The notes beneath the pieces are model-generated. The model saw nothing but the letters and a program-made list of their open reading frames with translations, did no database searches and had not been told where the DNA came from. A stretch of 64,000 nt of DNA. It comes from Pseudomonas izuensis (GTDB lineage: Bacteria > Pseudomonadota > Gammaproteobacteria > Pseudomonadales > Pseudomonadaceae). Each line of letters begins with the position of its first letter. The first letter of the stretch is position 1. Made by a program: the position numbers and the translations under genes. Shown piece by piece: positions 52,659-61,953 of the stretch. The stretch lies in contig NZ_WTFT01000050.1 in NCBI RefSeq assembly GCF_009861505.1, positions 33,645 to 97,644 of the forward strand, read 5' to 3'.

Positions 52659-54014
52659 ATGACGACCCATACCCGTATCCTCACCGGCATCACCACCACC
52701 GGCACGCCGCACCTGGGCAACTACGCCGGTGCCATCCGCCCGGCGATCGTCGCCAGCCGTGACAGCAATGCCGATTCGTTCTATTTCCTGGCCGACTACC
52801 ACGCCCTGATCAAATGCGATGACCCGCTGCGCATCCAGCGCTCGCGTCTGGAAATCGCCGCGACCTGGCTGGCCGGTGGGCTGGATGTGGACCGTGTGAC
52901 CTTCTACCGCCAGTCCGATATCCCGGAGATCCCCGAGCTGACGTGGCTGCTGACCTGTGTGGCGGCCAAGGGCCTGCTCAACCGTGCCCATGCCTACAAG
53001 GCCTCGGTGGACAAGAACGTCGAGACCGGTGAAGACCCGGACGCCGGCATCACCATGGGCCTGTACAGCTACCCGGTGCTGATGGCCGCGGACATCTTGA
53101 TGTTCAACGCACACAAGGTGCCGGTCGGTCGTGACCAGATCCAGCACGTGGAAATGGCGCGGGACATTGGCCAACGCTTCAACCATCTGTTTGGCCAGGG
53201 CAAAGAGTTCTTCACCATGCCCGAGGCACTGATCGAAGAAAGCGTCGCCACGCTGCCGGGCCTCGACGGCCGCAAGATGTCGAAGAGCTACGACAACACC
53301 ATTCCTCTGTTCAGCAGCGCCAAAGAGATGAAGGACGCGATTTCGCGGATCGTCACCGACTCCCGCGCGCCGGGCGAAGCGAAGGATCCGGACAATTCCC
53401 ACCTGTTCACCCTGTTCCAGGCGTTTGCTACCCCGGCGCAGTCCGACGAGTTCCGCAGCGAATTGTTGCAGGGCCTGGGTTGGGGCGAAGCGAAGAATCG
53501 CCTTTTCCAGCTGCTGGACAACGAACTGGGTGAATCCCGCGAGCGCTATCACCAGTTGATCGAGCGTCCGGCAGATCTGGAAGACATCCTGCAACACGGT
53601 GCGAAAAAGGCCCGTGCGGTGGCGACGCCGTTCCTTAACGAACTGCGTGAAGCAGTGGGTCTGCGTTCTTTCGTTGCACAGACGCAAGTGGCAACGACCA
53701 CCAAGAAGAAAGCCGCGAAGGCTGCGCGTTTCGTCAGCTTCCGCGAAGACGACGGTAGTTTCCGTTTCCGTCTGCTGGCCGCCGATGGTGTGCAACTGTT
53801 GTTGTCGCGCAACTTTGCCGATGGCAAAACCGCAGGCCAGGTGACCAAGCAGCTGCAATCGGGTCAGGCGCTGGATGTGCGCAGTGAGGACCTGAGTTTC
53901 AGTGTCTGGCTGGAAGGCGAGTGCGTTGGGGACAGCCCGGCGTTCGCTGACAGCGCCGCCCGGGATGCTGCGATCGAGACTTTGCGGATCGCCCTGACGC
54001 CGGTTCAGGAATAA
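52659..54014 (+). CDS. trpS: Tryptophanyl-tRNA synthetase, long form
   Basis: 451 aa. Class I signatures: HLGN (PHLGNYAGAI) and KMSKS (GRKMSKSYDN). The catalytic core ends near residue 335; the last about 110 residues form an extra domain (RFVSFREDDGSFRFRLLAADG) found in the Pseudomonas long form. It charges tRNA-Trp. The start at 52659 is chosen because the family begins MTTHTRILTGITTTGTPHLGN; no clear ribosome-binding site is seen, so coupling to the upstream hydrolase gene is possible. Confidence 0.96.
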   Translation: MTTHTRILTGITTTGTPHLGNYAGAIRPAIVASRDSNADSFYFLADYHALIKCDDPLRIQRSRLEIAATWLAGGLDVDRVTFYRQSDIPEIPELTWLLTCVAAKGLLNRAHAYKASVDKNVETGEDPDAGITMGLYSYPVLMAADILMFNAHKVPVGRDQIQHVEMARDIGQRFNHLFGQGKEFFTMPEALIEESVATLPGLDGRKMSKSYDNTIPLFSSAKEMKDAISRIVTDSRAPGEAKDPDNSHLFTLFQAFATPAQSDEFRSELLQGLGWGEAKNRLFQLLDNELGESRERYHQLIERPADLEDILQHGAKKARAVATPFLNELREAVGLRSFVAQTQVATTTKKKAAKAARFVSFREDDGSFRFRLLAADGVQLLLSRNFADGKTAGQVTKQLQSGQALDVRSEDLSFSVWLEGECVGDSPAFADSAARDAAIETLRIALTPVQE

Positions 54015-54104
54015 TCAACGGATCGGTCATACCAAGGGCCGATTGCCATTCCCACGGGCCGTCGCTACAGTGACGGCCCGTTTTTGTTGCCTTGCTAACG
54101 AATT

Positions 54105-55199
54105 ATGACGCCCCTAGAACGATATCAAGCTGATCTGAAACGCCCGGAATTCTTCCATGACGCTGCGCAGGAAACCGCGGTGCGTCATCTGCAGCGCCTG
54201 TACGACGACCTGGTCGCGGCCGAGCAGAACAAACCGGGCCTGCTGGGCAAACTGTTTGGCAAGAAGGATCAGACCCCGGTCAAGGGCCTGTACTTCTGGG
54301 GCGGCGTAGGTCGCGGCAAGACGTATCTGGTCGATACCTTCTTCGAAGCACTGCCGTTCAAGGAAAAGACCCGCACGCACTTCCACCGCTTCATGAAGCG
54401 TGTGCATGAAGAGATGAAGACCCTGGGTGGCGAGAAAAACCCGCTGACCATCATCGCCAAGCGTTTCTCCAACGAGTCGCGCGTGATCTGCTTCGATGAA
54501 TTTTTCGTCTCCGACATCACCGACGCCATGATTCTCGGCACCCTGATGGAAGAACTGTTCAAAAACGGTGTGACCCTGGTCGCGACCTCGAACATCGTGC
54601 CCGACGGCCTCTATAAGGACGGCCTGCAACGCGCGCGTTTCTTGCCAGCCATCGCGCTGATCAAGCAGAACACCGAAATCGTTAACGTCGACAGCGGCGT
54701 CGATTATCGCCTGCGTCACCTCGAACAAGCCGAACTGTTCCACTTCCCGCTCGACGAAGCGTCCCACGAAAGCCTGCGCAAAAGCTTCCGTGCGCTGACA
54801 CCGGAATGCACGGCAGCGGTCGAGAACGATGTGCTGATGATCGAGAACCGCGAAATCCGCGCCCTGCGCACCTGCGATGACGTGGCCTGGTTCGACTTCC
54901 GCGAACTGTGCGACGGCCCGCGCAGCCAGAACGACTACATCGAACTGGGCAAGATCTTCCACGCCGTGCTGCTCAGCGGCGTCGAGCAGATGAGTGTCAC
55001 CACCGACGACATCGCCCGACGCTTCATCAACATGGTCGACGAATTCTACGACCGCAACGTGAAACTGATCATTTCTGCCGAAGTCGAGCTCAAGGACCTG
55101 TACACCGGTGGCCGCTTGAACTTCGAGTTCCAGCGCACCCTGAGCCGTTTGCTGGAAATGCAGTCCCACGAATTCCTGTCCCGGGCGCATAAGCCTTAA
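54105..55199 (+). CDS. zapE: Cell-division ATPase ZapE (AFG1 family)
   Basis: 364 aa. Walker A GGVGRGKT at residues 66-73, Walker B VICFDEFFVSDI, and a C-terminal ARRFINMVDEFYDRNVKL block of the AFG1/ZapE family. ZapE is an AAA-like ATPase that acts at the Z-ring under low oxygen or high temperature. It is next to trpS and, with zapG 3 kb away, completes the conserved zapG-hydrolase-trpS-zapE order. A terminator follows. Confidence 0.93.
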   Translation: MTPLERYQADLKRPEFFHDAAQETAVRHLQRLYDDLVAAEQNKPGLLGKLFGKKDQTPVKGLYFWGGVGRGKTYLVDTFFEALPFKEKTRTHFHRFMKRVHEEMKTLGGEKNPLTIIAKRFSNESRVICFDEFFVSDITDAMILGTLMEELFKNGVTLVATSNIVPDGLYKDGLQRARFLPAIALIKQNTEIVNVDSGVDYRLRHLEQAELFHFPLDEASHESLRKSFRALTPECTAAVENDVLMIENREIRALRTCDDVAWFDFRELCDGPRSQNDYIELGKIFHAVLLSGVEQMSVTTDDIARRFINMVDEFYDRNVKLIISAEVELKDLYTGGRLNFEFQRTLSRLLEMQSHEFLSRAHKP

Positions 55200-55215
55200 C
55201 AGGATTCAGAAAATG

Positions 55216-55247
55216 AAAAAGGGCCTGCACATGCAGGCCCTTTTTTA
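55216..55247 (+). terminator. Rho-independent terminator after zapE
   Basis: A-tract, stem AGGGCCTGC/GCAGGCCCT with loop ACAT, then TTTTT. Confidence 0.92.
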
Positions 55248-55262
55248 TGCGCTGAAGAACCC

Positions 55263-55353
55263 CTGTAGGAGCGCGCCTGCTCGCGATAGCGGTGTGTCAG
55301 TCGACATCTGCACTGAATTTTGAACTGCTATCGCGAGCAGGCTCGCTCCCACA
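55263..55353. repeat. REPIN, slightly asymmetric arms
   Basis: Arms CTGTAGGAGCGCGCCTGCTC and GAGCAGGCTCGCTCCCACA; one arm has a GCGCGCC instead of GCGAGCC and one is TAGGAG against GGGAG. Confidence 0.9.
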
Positions 55354-55377
55354 TTTGGTTGGTGCTTGGCTTTAAAC

Positions 55378-56373
55378 CTACGCGGCTTGTTGAAACTGCT
55401 GCCGATACTGGTTCGGCGACAATTCGGTATGTTGGCGGAACAGTCGAGCAAAGAAGCTCGCATCGTCATAACCGACTTCGTAGCTGATGGTCTTGATGCT
55501 CTTGCGGCTGCCGGACAGCAGGCCCTTGGCAGTTTCGATGCGCAGGCGTTGCAGGTAGTGCAGCGGCTTGTCGCCGGTGGCGGTCTGGAAGCGGCGCATG
55601 AAGTTGCGGATGCTCATGCCGTGTTCGCGGGCGACGTCTTCGAAGCGGAATTTGTCGGCGAAGTGTTCTTCGAGCCAGTGCTGGATCTGCAGGATGATCA
55701 CGTCCTGGTGCAGTTTCTGCCCGCCGAAGCCAATGCGTCCAGGGGAATAGCTGCGCTGCACTTCGTAGAGAATATCCCGAGCCACGGCCTGGGACACATT
55801 GGCGCCGCAGAACCGCTCGATCAGATAGATGTACAGATCGCAGGCGGAGGTGGTGCCGCCAGCGCAGTACAGGTTATCGGCGTCGGTCAGGTGTTTGTCC
55901 TGATTGAGGTAGACCCGCGGGAAACGTTCGGCGAAGGCATTGAAAAAGCGCCAGTAGGTGGTCGCCTCCTTACCGTCGAGCAGCCCAGCCTCCGCCAGCC
56001 AGAACACACCTGTGGCCTCGCCACACAGAACCGCGCCGCGCGCATGTTGCTGGCGCAGCCAGGGCAGGACTTGAGGGTAGCGGCGGCACAAGGATTCGAA
56101 GTCATCCCAGAATGCGGGGAGGACGATGATGTCGGCGTTTTCCAGTCCGCCGTCCACCGGCATGATGACATCGCTGAAACTGTTTACCGGTTTTCCGTCA
56201 GGACTGACCAGTCGGGTTTCGAACGCAGGGACCAGGCCGTGACCCAGTTGTTTGCCGTAGCGCAGGCTGGCGAGGTGGAAGAAATCCTTGGCTTGCATGA
56301 GGGTGGAAGCGAAAACCCGGTCGATAGCCAGGATGCTGACGCGCCGCAAGGGCGTGGAGGCTTGGTTAGACAT
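55378..56373 (-). CDS. GlxA-family AraC-type transcriptional regulator
   Basis: 331 aa. N-terminal DJ-1/PfpI-like domain (about 10-185; ADIIVLPAFWDD, HARGAVLCGEATGVFWLAEAGLL with the pocket Cys, YCAGGTTSACDL), then two helix-turn-helix motifs of AraC (EDVAREHGMSIRNFMRRF, ISYEVGYDDASFFARLF). It senses a small nitrogen compound or aldehyde-like signal and regulates catabolic genes; the effector is unknown. It is divergent from the acyl-CoA dehydrogenase gene, a likely target. Confidence 0.92.
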   Translation of the reverse strand: MSNQASTPLRRVSILAIDRVFASTLMQAKDFFHLASLRYGKQLGHGLVPAFETRLVSPDGKPVNSFSDVIMPVDGGLENADIIVLPAFWDDFESLCRRYPQVLPWLRQQHARGAVLCGEATGVFWLAEAGLLDGKEATTYWRFFNAFAERFPRVYLNQDKHLTDADNLYCAGGTTSACDLYIYLIERFCGANVSQAVARDILYEVQRSYSPGRIGFGGQKLHQDVIILQIQHWLEEHFADKFRFEDVAREHGMSIRNFMRRFQTATGDKPLHYLQRLRIETAKGLLSGSRKSIKTISYEVGYDDASFFARLFRQHTELSPNQYRQQFQQAA

Positions 56374-56518
56374 AATTCAACTTTATTCTTATAGGGGAAA
56401 GTGGTCACCAGACGGCTGGATCGTCTTATTTTTTGTCGGATGTGTCCAGTGTCCTGTATCGGACGCGGGGCTTAGTCTCTGAAGGTCAATGACGACAAAA
56501 AACAACGACAGGTGCCGC

Positions 56519-57655
56519 ATGATCCCCAGAACCTTGTTCAGTTCCGAGCACGAACTTTTCCGCGACAGCGTGCGAACGTTCCTCGAAAAAGAGGCCGTGC
56601 CGTTCCATGGACAATGGGAGAAACAAGGCTATATCGACCGCAAACTCTGGAACAAGGCGGGGGAGGCGGGGATGTTGTGCTCGCACCTGCCGGAAGAGTA
56701 CGGCGGGCTGGGGGCGGACTTTCTCTACAGTGCGGTGGTGATCGAGGAGGTGGGTCGCCTGGGGCTGACCGGGATCGGTTTCTCGTTGCATTCGGACATC
56801 GTTGCGCCGTATATCCTGCATTACGGTAGTGAAACGCTGAAACACAAATACCTGCCGAAACTGGTCTCCGGAGAGATGGTCAGTGCCATCGCCATGACCG
56901 AGCCGGGTGCCGGCTCCGACTTGCAGGGGGTGAAGACCACGGCGGTGCTGGACGGTGACGAGTATGTGATCAACGGCTCTAAGACCTTCATCACCAACGG
57001 TTTTCTCGCTGACCTGGTGATTGTCGTGGCCAAGACCGATCCGAAGGCGGGCGCCAAGGGTACCAGCCTGTTTCTGGTGGAGGCCGATACGCCGGGCTTC
57101 GACAAGGGCAAGCGTCTGGAAAAGGTTGGTATGAAGGCCCAGGATACGTCGGAGCTGTTTTTTCAGGACGTCCGGGTGCCCAAGGAGAACCTGCTGGGCC
57201 AGGCCGGGATGGGGTTTGCCTACCTGATGCAGGAACTGCCTCAGGAGCGCCTCACCGTGGCCATCGGCGGCCTGGCTTCAGCCGAAGCAGCGTTGCAATG
57301 GACCCTGGATTACACCCGCGAACGCAAGGCGTTCGGCAAGGCGATTGCCGATTTCCAGAACACCCGTTTCAAACTGGCGGAGATGGCCACCGAAATTCAG
57401 ATCGGCCGGGTTTTTGTCGACCGTTGCCTGGAGCTGCACCTGCAAGGCAAGCTCGACGTGCCCACGGCGGCGATGGCCAAGTACTGGGGTACTGACCTGC
57501 AATGCAAGGTTCTCGATGAGTGCGTGCAGTTGCACGGCGGCTACGGCTTCATGTGGGAATACCCGATCGCCCGGGCATGGGCCGATGCGCGGGTGCAGCG
57601 AATTTATGCGGGGACCAATGAAATCATGAAGGAGATTATTGCCAGATCTCTGTAG
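56519..57655 (+). CDS. Acyl-CoA dehydrogenase, C-terminus ended by REPIN stop codon
   Basis: 378 aa from ATG 56519 (AGGTG upstream). ACAD family: MTEPGAGSDLQGV, DYTRERKAFGKAIADFQ, LHGGYGFMWEYPIARAWADARVQRIYAGTNEIMKE, with the catalytic Glu in the GTNE segment. FAD-dependent alpha,beta-dehydrogenation of an acyl-CoA; chain preference not evident. The last codons ARS-L-stop coincide with the first bases of a REPIN (CTGTAG), which supplies TAG. It is divergent from a GlxA-type regulator and convergent with an aldo-keto reductase. Confidence 0.93.
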   Translation: MIPRTLFSSEHELFRDSVRTFLEKEAVPFHGQWEKQGYIDRKLWNKAGEAGMLCSHLPEEYGGLGADFLYSAVVIEEVGRLGLTGIGFSLHSDIVAPYILHYGSETLKHKYLPKLVSGEMVSAIAMTEPGAGSDLQGVKTTAVLDGDEYVINGSKTFITNGFLADLVIVVAKTDPKAGAKGTSLFLVEADTPGFDKGKRLEKVGMKAQDTSELFFQDVRVPKENLLGQAGMGFAYLMQELPQERLTVAIGGLASAEAALQWTLDYTRERKAFGKAIADFQNTRFKLAEMATEIQIGRVFVDRCLELHLQGKLDVPTAAMAKYWGTDLQCKVLDECVQLHGGYGFMWEYPIARAWADARVQRIYAGTNEIMKEIIARSL

Positions 57656-57751
57656 GAGCGAGCTTGCTCGCGATGGTCGCCAACGACAACGCTGATAGCC
57701 TGACACCCAGCGGTGTGCTCAGGTTTATCGCGAGCAGGCTCGCTCCTACAG
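57650..57751. repeat. REPIN overlapping the stop codon of the acyl-CoA dehydrogenase
   Basis: Arms CTGTAGGAGCGAGCTTGCTC and GAGCAGGCTCGCTCCTACAG. The first six bases CTGTAG are the codon for Leu378 and the stop. The centre GATGGTCGCCAACGACAACG is nearly identical to the 46.8-kb copy. Confidence 0.93.
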
Positions 57752-57758
57752 GAGGGGG

Positions 57759-58799
57759 TTAAGGGGCAGGGTTCGGATGATCCTTGTGAATCGCCTCGAT
57801 CCCTTCCAGCACTTCCTCCGACAGTTTCAGATCAAAACTGCCAATATTGCTCTCCAGTTGCTCAAGCGTCGTCGCCCCGATGATGTTGCTGGTCACGAAC
57901 GGTTGTTGCGTGACGAATGCCAGGGCCATTTGCGCCGGGTCCAGACCGTGCGCACGGGCCAGTGCCACATAGCGGCTGCACGCTGCTTCCGACTGCGGGT
58001 TGAAGTAGCGGCTGAAGCGGCTGTAGAGGCTCAGGCGGCCTTTTGGGGGGCGGGCGCCACCTTCGTACTTGCCTGACAGGAAACCGAACGCCAGCGGCGA
58101 ATAAGCCAGCAAGCCGCACTGTTCGCGAATGGCGATTTCCGCCAGGCCGACTTCGAAACTGCGGTTGAGCAGGTTGTAGGGGTTCTGGATCGACACCGCG
58201 CGCGGCCAGCCACGGGCTTCGGCGAGGGCGAGGAATCGCATGGTGCCCCATGGGGTTTCGTTGGACAGCCCGATGTGGCGGATCTTGCCGGCCTTGACCT
58301 GCTCATCGAGGGCTTCGAGCGTGTCCTCAAGCGGCGTCAGATTGGCTTCGATCTTGTGCTTGTAGCCCAATTGCCCGAAGAAATTGGTGCTGCGCTCCGG
58401 CCAGTGCAGTTGGTACAGGTCGATGTAATCGGTCTGCAAGCGCTGGAGGCTCGCATTCACGGCCTCGGTGATGTGCTGTCGATTGTGCCGCAGGTTTTTG
58501 TCGCGGATGTAGTCGATGGTGTTGCCGGGGCCGGCGATCTTGCTGGCCAGGATCCAGTCGGCACGATCGCCACGACTTTTGAAATAGTTGCCGATGTAGC
58601 GTTCGGTGGTGGCGTAGGTTTCGGCCTTGGGCGGCACTGGGTACATTTCGGCGGTATCGATGAAATTGATCCCGGCGCTCTTGGCCCGCTCAATCTGGGC
58701 GAAGGCTTCAGCCTCGCTATTTTGCTCACCCCAGGTCATGGTGCCGAGGCAGATTGCACTCACGTTCAGATTGGTCCGGCCTAGCTGGCGATACTCCAT
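57759..58799 (-). CDS. Aldo-keto reductase (Tas type)
   Basis: 346 aa from ATG with AAGGAG 7-8 nt upstream. AKR catalytic set: Asp in DTAEMYPVP, Tyr in the same segment (position about 53), Lys in LASKIAG and His in LHWPE; NADPH-binding loop TLEQLESNIG near the C-terminus. Resembles the Tas/YajO-like reductases; substrate unknown. The 24 upstream nucleotides of the frame are not needed. It is convergent with the acyl-CoA dehydrogenase. Confidence 0.92.
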   Translation of the reverse strand: MEYRQLGRTNLNVSAICLGTMTWGEQNSEAEAFAQIERAKSAGINFIDTAEMYPVPPKAETYATTERYIGNYFKSRGDRADWILASKIAGPGNTIDYIRDKNLRHNRQHITEAVNASLQRLQTDYIDLYQLHWPERSTNFFGQLGYKHKIEANLTPLEDTLEALDEQVKAGKIRHIGLSNETPWGTMRFLALAEARGWPRAVSIQNPYNLLNRSFEVGLAEIAIREQCGLLAYSPLAFGFLSGKYEGGARPPKGRLSLYSRFSRYFNPQSEAACSRYVALARAHGLDPAQMALAFVTQQPFVTSNIIGATTLEQLESNIGSFDLKLSEEVLEGIEAIHKDHPNPAP

Positions 58800-58970
58800 C
58801 GGGGAGCTCCTTGGGCAAAACAATCATAAAAGCAGGTTGAAATATTTTTCGCAATCTGCATAATTGCGCACCTCTTTCTGCAGTGGAAGTGATGCGCCGC
58901 CGCCGAAGAATCTTGCCGTTGAACGGACGCGCCGACCCGAGCCCCCGAAAGCGTCTGTATCCGGCTGCCT

Positions 58971-58997
58971 TTGACTTGTCAAAGTACGCACTATTCA
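58971..58997 (+). promoter_or_regulatory. Predicted promoter of rplM-rpsI
   Basis: -35 TTGACT (58971-58976), 15-nt spacer, -10-like TATTCA (58992-58997), about 50 nt before the rplM ATG. The spacer is short, so this is only a likely site. Confidence 0.45.
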
Positions 58998-59045
58998 GTA
59001 AGATCCGCCGTCTAATTTACAGGGCGGCCCCTGAGGCTATAAAGA

Positions 59046-59474
59046 ATGAAAACTTTTACTGCTAAACCGGAAACAGTAAAGCGCGACTGGTTTGTCGTCG
59101 ACGCTGCTGGTCAGACCCTGGGTCGTCTGGCCACCGAAATCGCGAGCCGTCTGCGTGGCAAGCACAAGCCTGAGTACACTCCTCACGTTGACACCGGCGA
59201 CTACATCGTCGTTATCAATGCTGAGCAGATCCGTGTTACCGGTGCTAAAACCACTGACAAAATGTACTACTCCCACTCCGGTTTCCCGGGCGGCATCAAG
59301 TCGATCAACTTTGAAAAGCTGATCGCCAAGGCCCCTGAGCGCGTGATCGAGACCGCGGTCAAAGGCATGCTGCCTAAGAACCCGCTGGGTCGCGACATGT
59401 ACCGTAAGCTGAAAGTCTATGCGGGCGCTGCACACCCTCATACTGCTCAGCAGCCCCAAGAACTGAAGATTTAA
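59046..59474 (+). CDS. rplM: 50S ribosomal protein L13
   Basis: 142 aa, exact family length. Begins MKTFTAKPETVKRDWFVVDA and contains LGRLATEIASRLRGKHKPEYTPH and a C-terminal YAGAAHPHTAQQPQ. An early assembly protein of the large subunit. Followed by rpsI after 14 nt, the standard rplM-rpsI operon. Confidence 0.98.
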   Translation: MKTFTAKPETVKRDWFVVDAAGQTLGRLATEIASRLRGKHKPEYTPHVDTGDYIVVINAEQIRVTGAKTTDKMYYSHSGFPGGIKSINFEKLIAKAPERVIETAVKGMLPKNPLGRDMYRKLKVYAGAAHPHTAQQPQELKI

Positions 59475-59488
59475 CGGAATAGTTCATT

Positions 59489-59881
59489 ATGTCGGCGACT
59501 CAAAATTACGGCACTGGCCGTCGCAAGACCGCAACCGCACGCGTTTTCCTGCGTCCGGGTACTGGTAACATCTCCATCAACAACCGTTCGCTGGATAATT
59601 TCTTCGGCCGCGAAACTGCCCGCATGGTAGTTCGTCAGCCGCTGGAATTGACTGAGACTGTCGAGAAGTTCGACATCTACGTCACCGTGATCGGCGGTGG
59701 TGTAAGTGGTCAAGCTGGCGCAATCCGCCACGGCATCACCCGCGCTCTGATGGACTACGACGAAACTCTGCGCAGCGCTCTGCGTAAAGCTGGCTTCGTA
59801 ACCCGCGATGCACGTGAAGTTGAACGTAAGAAAGTTGGTCTGCGTAAAGCGCGTAAGCGTCCGCAGTACTCGAAGCGTTAA
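59489..59881 (+). CDS. rpsI: 30S ribosomal protein S9
   Basis: 130 aa. Begins MSATQNYGTGRRKTATARVFL and ends with the basic LRKARKRPQYSKR tail whose last Arg contacts P-site tRNA. The second gene of the rplM-rpsI operon, ending at a terminator; the petABC genes follow with their own leader. Confidence 0.98.
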   Translation: MSATQNYGTGRRKTATARVFLRPGTGNISINNRSLDNFFGRETARMVVRQPLELTETVEKFDIYVTVIGGGVSGQAGAIRHGITRALMDYDETLRSALRKAGFVTRDAREVERKKVGLRKARKRPQYSKR

Positions 59882-59896
59882 TTCGCTTCCACGTTC

Positions 59897-59939
59897 AAAA
59901 AAGAACGCCCAGTTTCCTCACGGAGCTGGGCGTTTTTTT
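59897..59939 (+). terminator. Rho-independent terminator after rpsI
   Basis: A-run, stem AACGCCCAG/CTGGGCGTT with a TTTCCTCACGGAG loop, then seven Ts. Confidence 0.92.
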
Positions 59940-60148
59940 GTGCCTGCGATTTATCAAAGAATTGCGCTGTGACAACTTGCCACATCCGTAGAGGCCCTAT
60001 ACTACAAGGCTTGGGAGGAGCGCCCCAGGGTAATTACCTTGTCAGAATTGGGGCTTTTCATTACCATTCGGCAAAATTTTATAAGTACATAGTTTTATTT
60101 AGTAGATGCCTGATTTAACAGGCCACAAAGCTGATGGGAGAGGACTGA

Positions 60149-60742
60149 ATGAGCAATGACGGCGTGAATGCAGGCCGGCGTCGCTTCTTGGTAGCAGCCA
60201 CATCCGTGGTGGGTGCTGCAGGAGCGGTGGGGGCTGCGGTCCCGTTCGTGGGGTCATGGTTTCCCAGTGCCAAGGCGAAAGCCGCAGGTGCACCGGTGAA
60301 AGTGAATGTCAGCAAAATCGAGCCAGGCCAGCAGATGATTGCTGAGTGGCGCGGTCAGCCGGTGTTCATCGTCCGCCGTACACAGGAAATCCTGGGGAAT
60401 CTGAAGAAGATCGAGGGCCAGTTGTCTGACCCGACCTCCAAGAACTCGACACAACCGACCTATGTCGATCCGCAAACCCGATCGATCAAACCTGAAGTTC
60501 TGCTGCTGATCGGTATCTGCACGCACCTGGGTTGCTCGCCGACATTCCGTCCCGAAGTCGCCCCCGCTGACTTGGGCAAGGACTGGGTAGGCGGTTATTT
60601 CTGCCCTTGCCACGGTTCCCACTACGACCTCGCTGGCCGCGTCTACAAGTCGCAACCTGCGCCTTTGAACCTGCCAGTTCCCCCGCATTCCTATGAGACC
60701 GATGAGATCATTGTCATCGGCGTCGATACGGAGAAAGCGTGA
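60149..60742 (+). CDS. petA: Ubiquinol-cytochrome c reductase, Rieske iron-sulfur subunit
   Basis: 197 aa. Tat-type N-terminus (RRRFLVAATSV, residues 10-20) and one membrane segment (about 14-35), then the Rieske cluster motifs CTHLGC (124-129) and CPCHGSHYD (152-160). It carries electrons from quinol to cytochrome c1 in complex III. GGGAGAGG precedes the ATG. A possible promoter TTGCCA-N15-TATACT lies at 59977-60003. The TGA overlaps the next ATG as TGATG. Confidence 0.98.
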   Translation: MSNDGVNAGRRRFLVAATSVVGAAGAVGAAVPFVGSWFPSAKAKAAGAPVKVNVSKIEPGQQMIAEWRGQPVFIVRRTQEILGNLKKIEGQLSDPTSKNSTQPTYVDPQTRSIKPEVLLLIGICTHLGCSPTFRPEVAPADLGKDWVGGYFCPCHGSHYDLAGRVYKSQPAPLNLPVPPHSYETDEIIVIGVDTEKA

Positions 60743-61953
60743 TGAACAAGTTCATGGATTGGGTTGATGCACGCTTTCCCGCGACCAAAATGTGGGAAGA
60801 CCATCTCAGCAAGTACTACGCCCCGAAGAACTTCAACTTCTTCTACTTCTTTGGATCCCTCGCGCTGCTCGTTCTGGTCAACCAGATCGTCACCGGTGTC
60901 TGGCTGACCATGAGCTACACCCCGTCGGCGGAAGAAGCCTTCGCTTCCGTCGAATACATCATGCGCGACGTCGAGTACGGCTCGATCCTGCGCCTGTTGC
61001 ACTCCACCGGCGCTTCGGCGTTCTTCATCGTGGTCTATCTGCACATGTTCCGTGGCCTGCTCTACGGTTCGTATCAGAAACCCCGTGAGCTGGTGTGGGT
61101 CTTTGGCATGCTGATTTATCTGGCGCTGATGGCTGAAGCCTTCATGGGTTACCTGCTGCCGTGGGGGCAGATGTCCTACTGGGGTGCCCAGGTGATCATC
61201 TCCCTGTTCGGTGCGATCCCGGTCATCGGTAACGACCTGACTCAGTGGATCCGTGGTGACTACCTGATTTCCGGTATTACCCTGAACCGCTTCTTCGCGC
61301 TGCATGTGGTTGCCTTGCCGATCGTCATTCTCGGTCTGGTGGTGCTGCACATTCTGGCACTGCACGAAGTCGGTTCGAACAACCCGGACGGCGTGGATAT
61401 CAAGAAGTACAAGGACGAAAACGGTGTACCGCTGGACGGCATTGCTTTCCACCCGTACTACACCGTGAAAGATATCGTCGGCGTGGTGGTGTTCCTGTTC
61501 ATCTTCTGTTCCGTCGTGTTCTTCTTCCCGGAAATGGGTGGTTACTTCCTCGAGAAGCCGAACTTTGAAGTGGCAAACGCCTTCAAGACCCCAGAGCACA
61601 TCGCTCCGGTCTGGTACTTCACTCCGTTCTACGCCATTTTGCGTGCGGTTCCGGACAAGCTCTTTGGTGTGATCGCCATGGGCGCAGCCATCGCTGTGCT
61701 GTTCGTCCTGCCATGGCTGGACCGCAGCCCGGTCAAGTCGATGCGCTACAAGGGTTGGCTGAGCAAGATCTGGCTCTGGGTGTTCTGCATCGCGTTCGTG
61801 ATCCTGGGCGTGCTGGGCGTATTGGCCCCGACCCCTGAGCGTACGTTGTTGTCGCAGGTATGTACCTTCCTGTACTTCGCCTACTTCATTCTGATGCCGT
61901 TCTACACCAGGCTCGAGAAGACCAAACCGGTTCCGGAAAGGGTGACTGGCTGA
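60742..61953 (+). CDS. petB: Cytochrome b of the bc1 complex
   Basis: 403 aa. Eight membrane segments; haem-ligand His in STGASAFFIVVYLHMFRG and in FALHVVALPIVILGLVVLHI; the Qo motif PEW in the usual position is read here as EHIAPVWYFTPFY (the family PVWY segment). Core subunit of complex III. Overlaps petA and petC by one base each (TGATG), so the three subunits are made in equal amounts. A GTG at 60739 also opens the frame. Confidence 0.97.
   Translation: MNKFMDWVDARFPATKMWEDHLSKYYAPKNFNFFYFFGSLALLVLVNQIVTGVWLTMSYTPSAEEAFASVEYIMRDVEYGSILRLLHSTGASAFFIVVYLHMFRGLLYGSYQKPRELVWVFGMLIYLALMAEAFMGYLLPWGQMSYWGAQVIISLFGAIPVIGNDLTQWIRGDYLISGITLNRFFALHVVALPIVILGLVVLHILALHEVGSNNPDGVDIKKYKDENGVPLDGIAFHPYYTVKDIVGVVVFLFIFCSVVFFFPEMGGYFLEKPNFEVANAFKTPEHIAPVWYFTPFYAILRAVPDKLFGVIAMGAAIAVLFVLPWLDRSPVKSMRYKGWLSKIWLWVFCIAFVILGVLGVLAPTPERTLLSQVCTFLYFAYFILMPFYTRLEKTKPVPERVTG

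Noticed and set aside
52653..53858. 401-codon frame opposite trpS
   Set aside because: Same reason: a clear trpS lies on the other strand.
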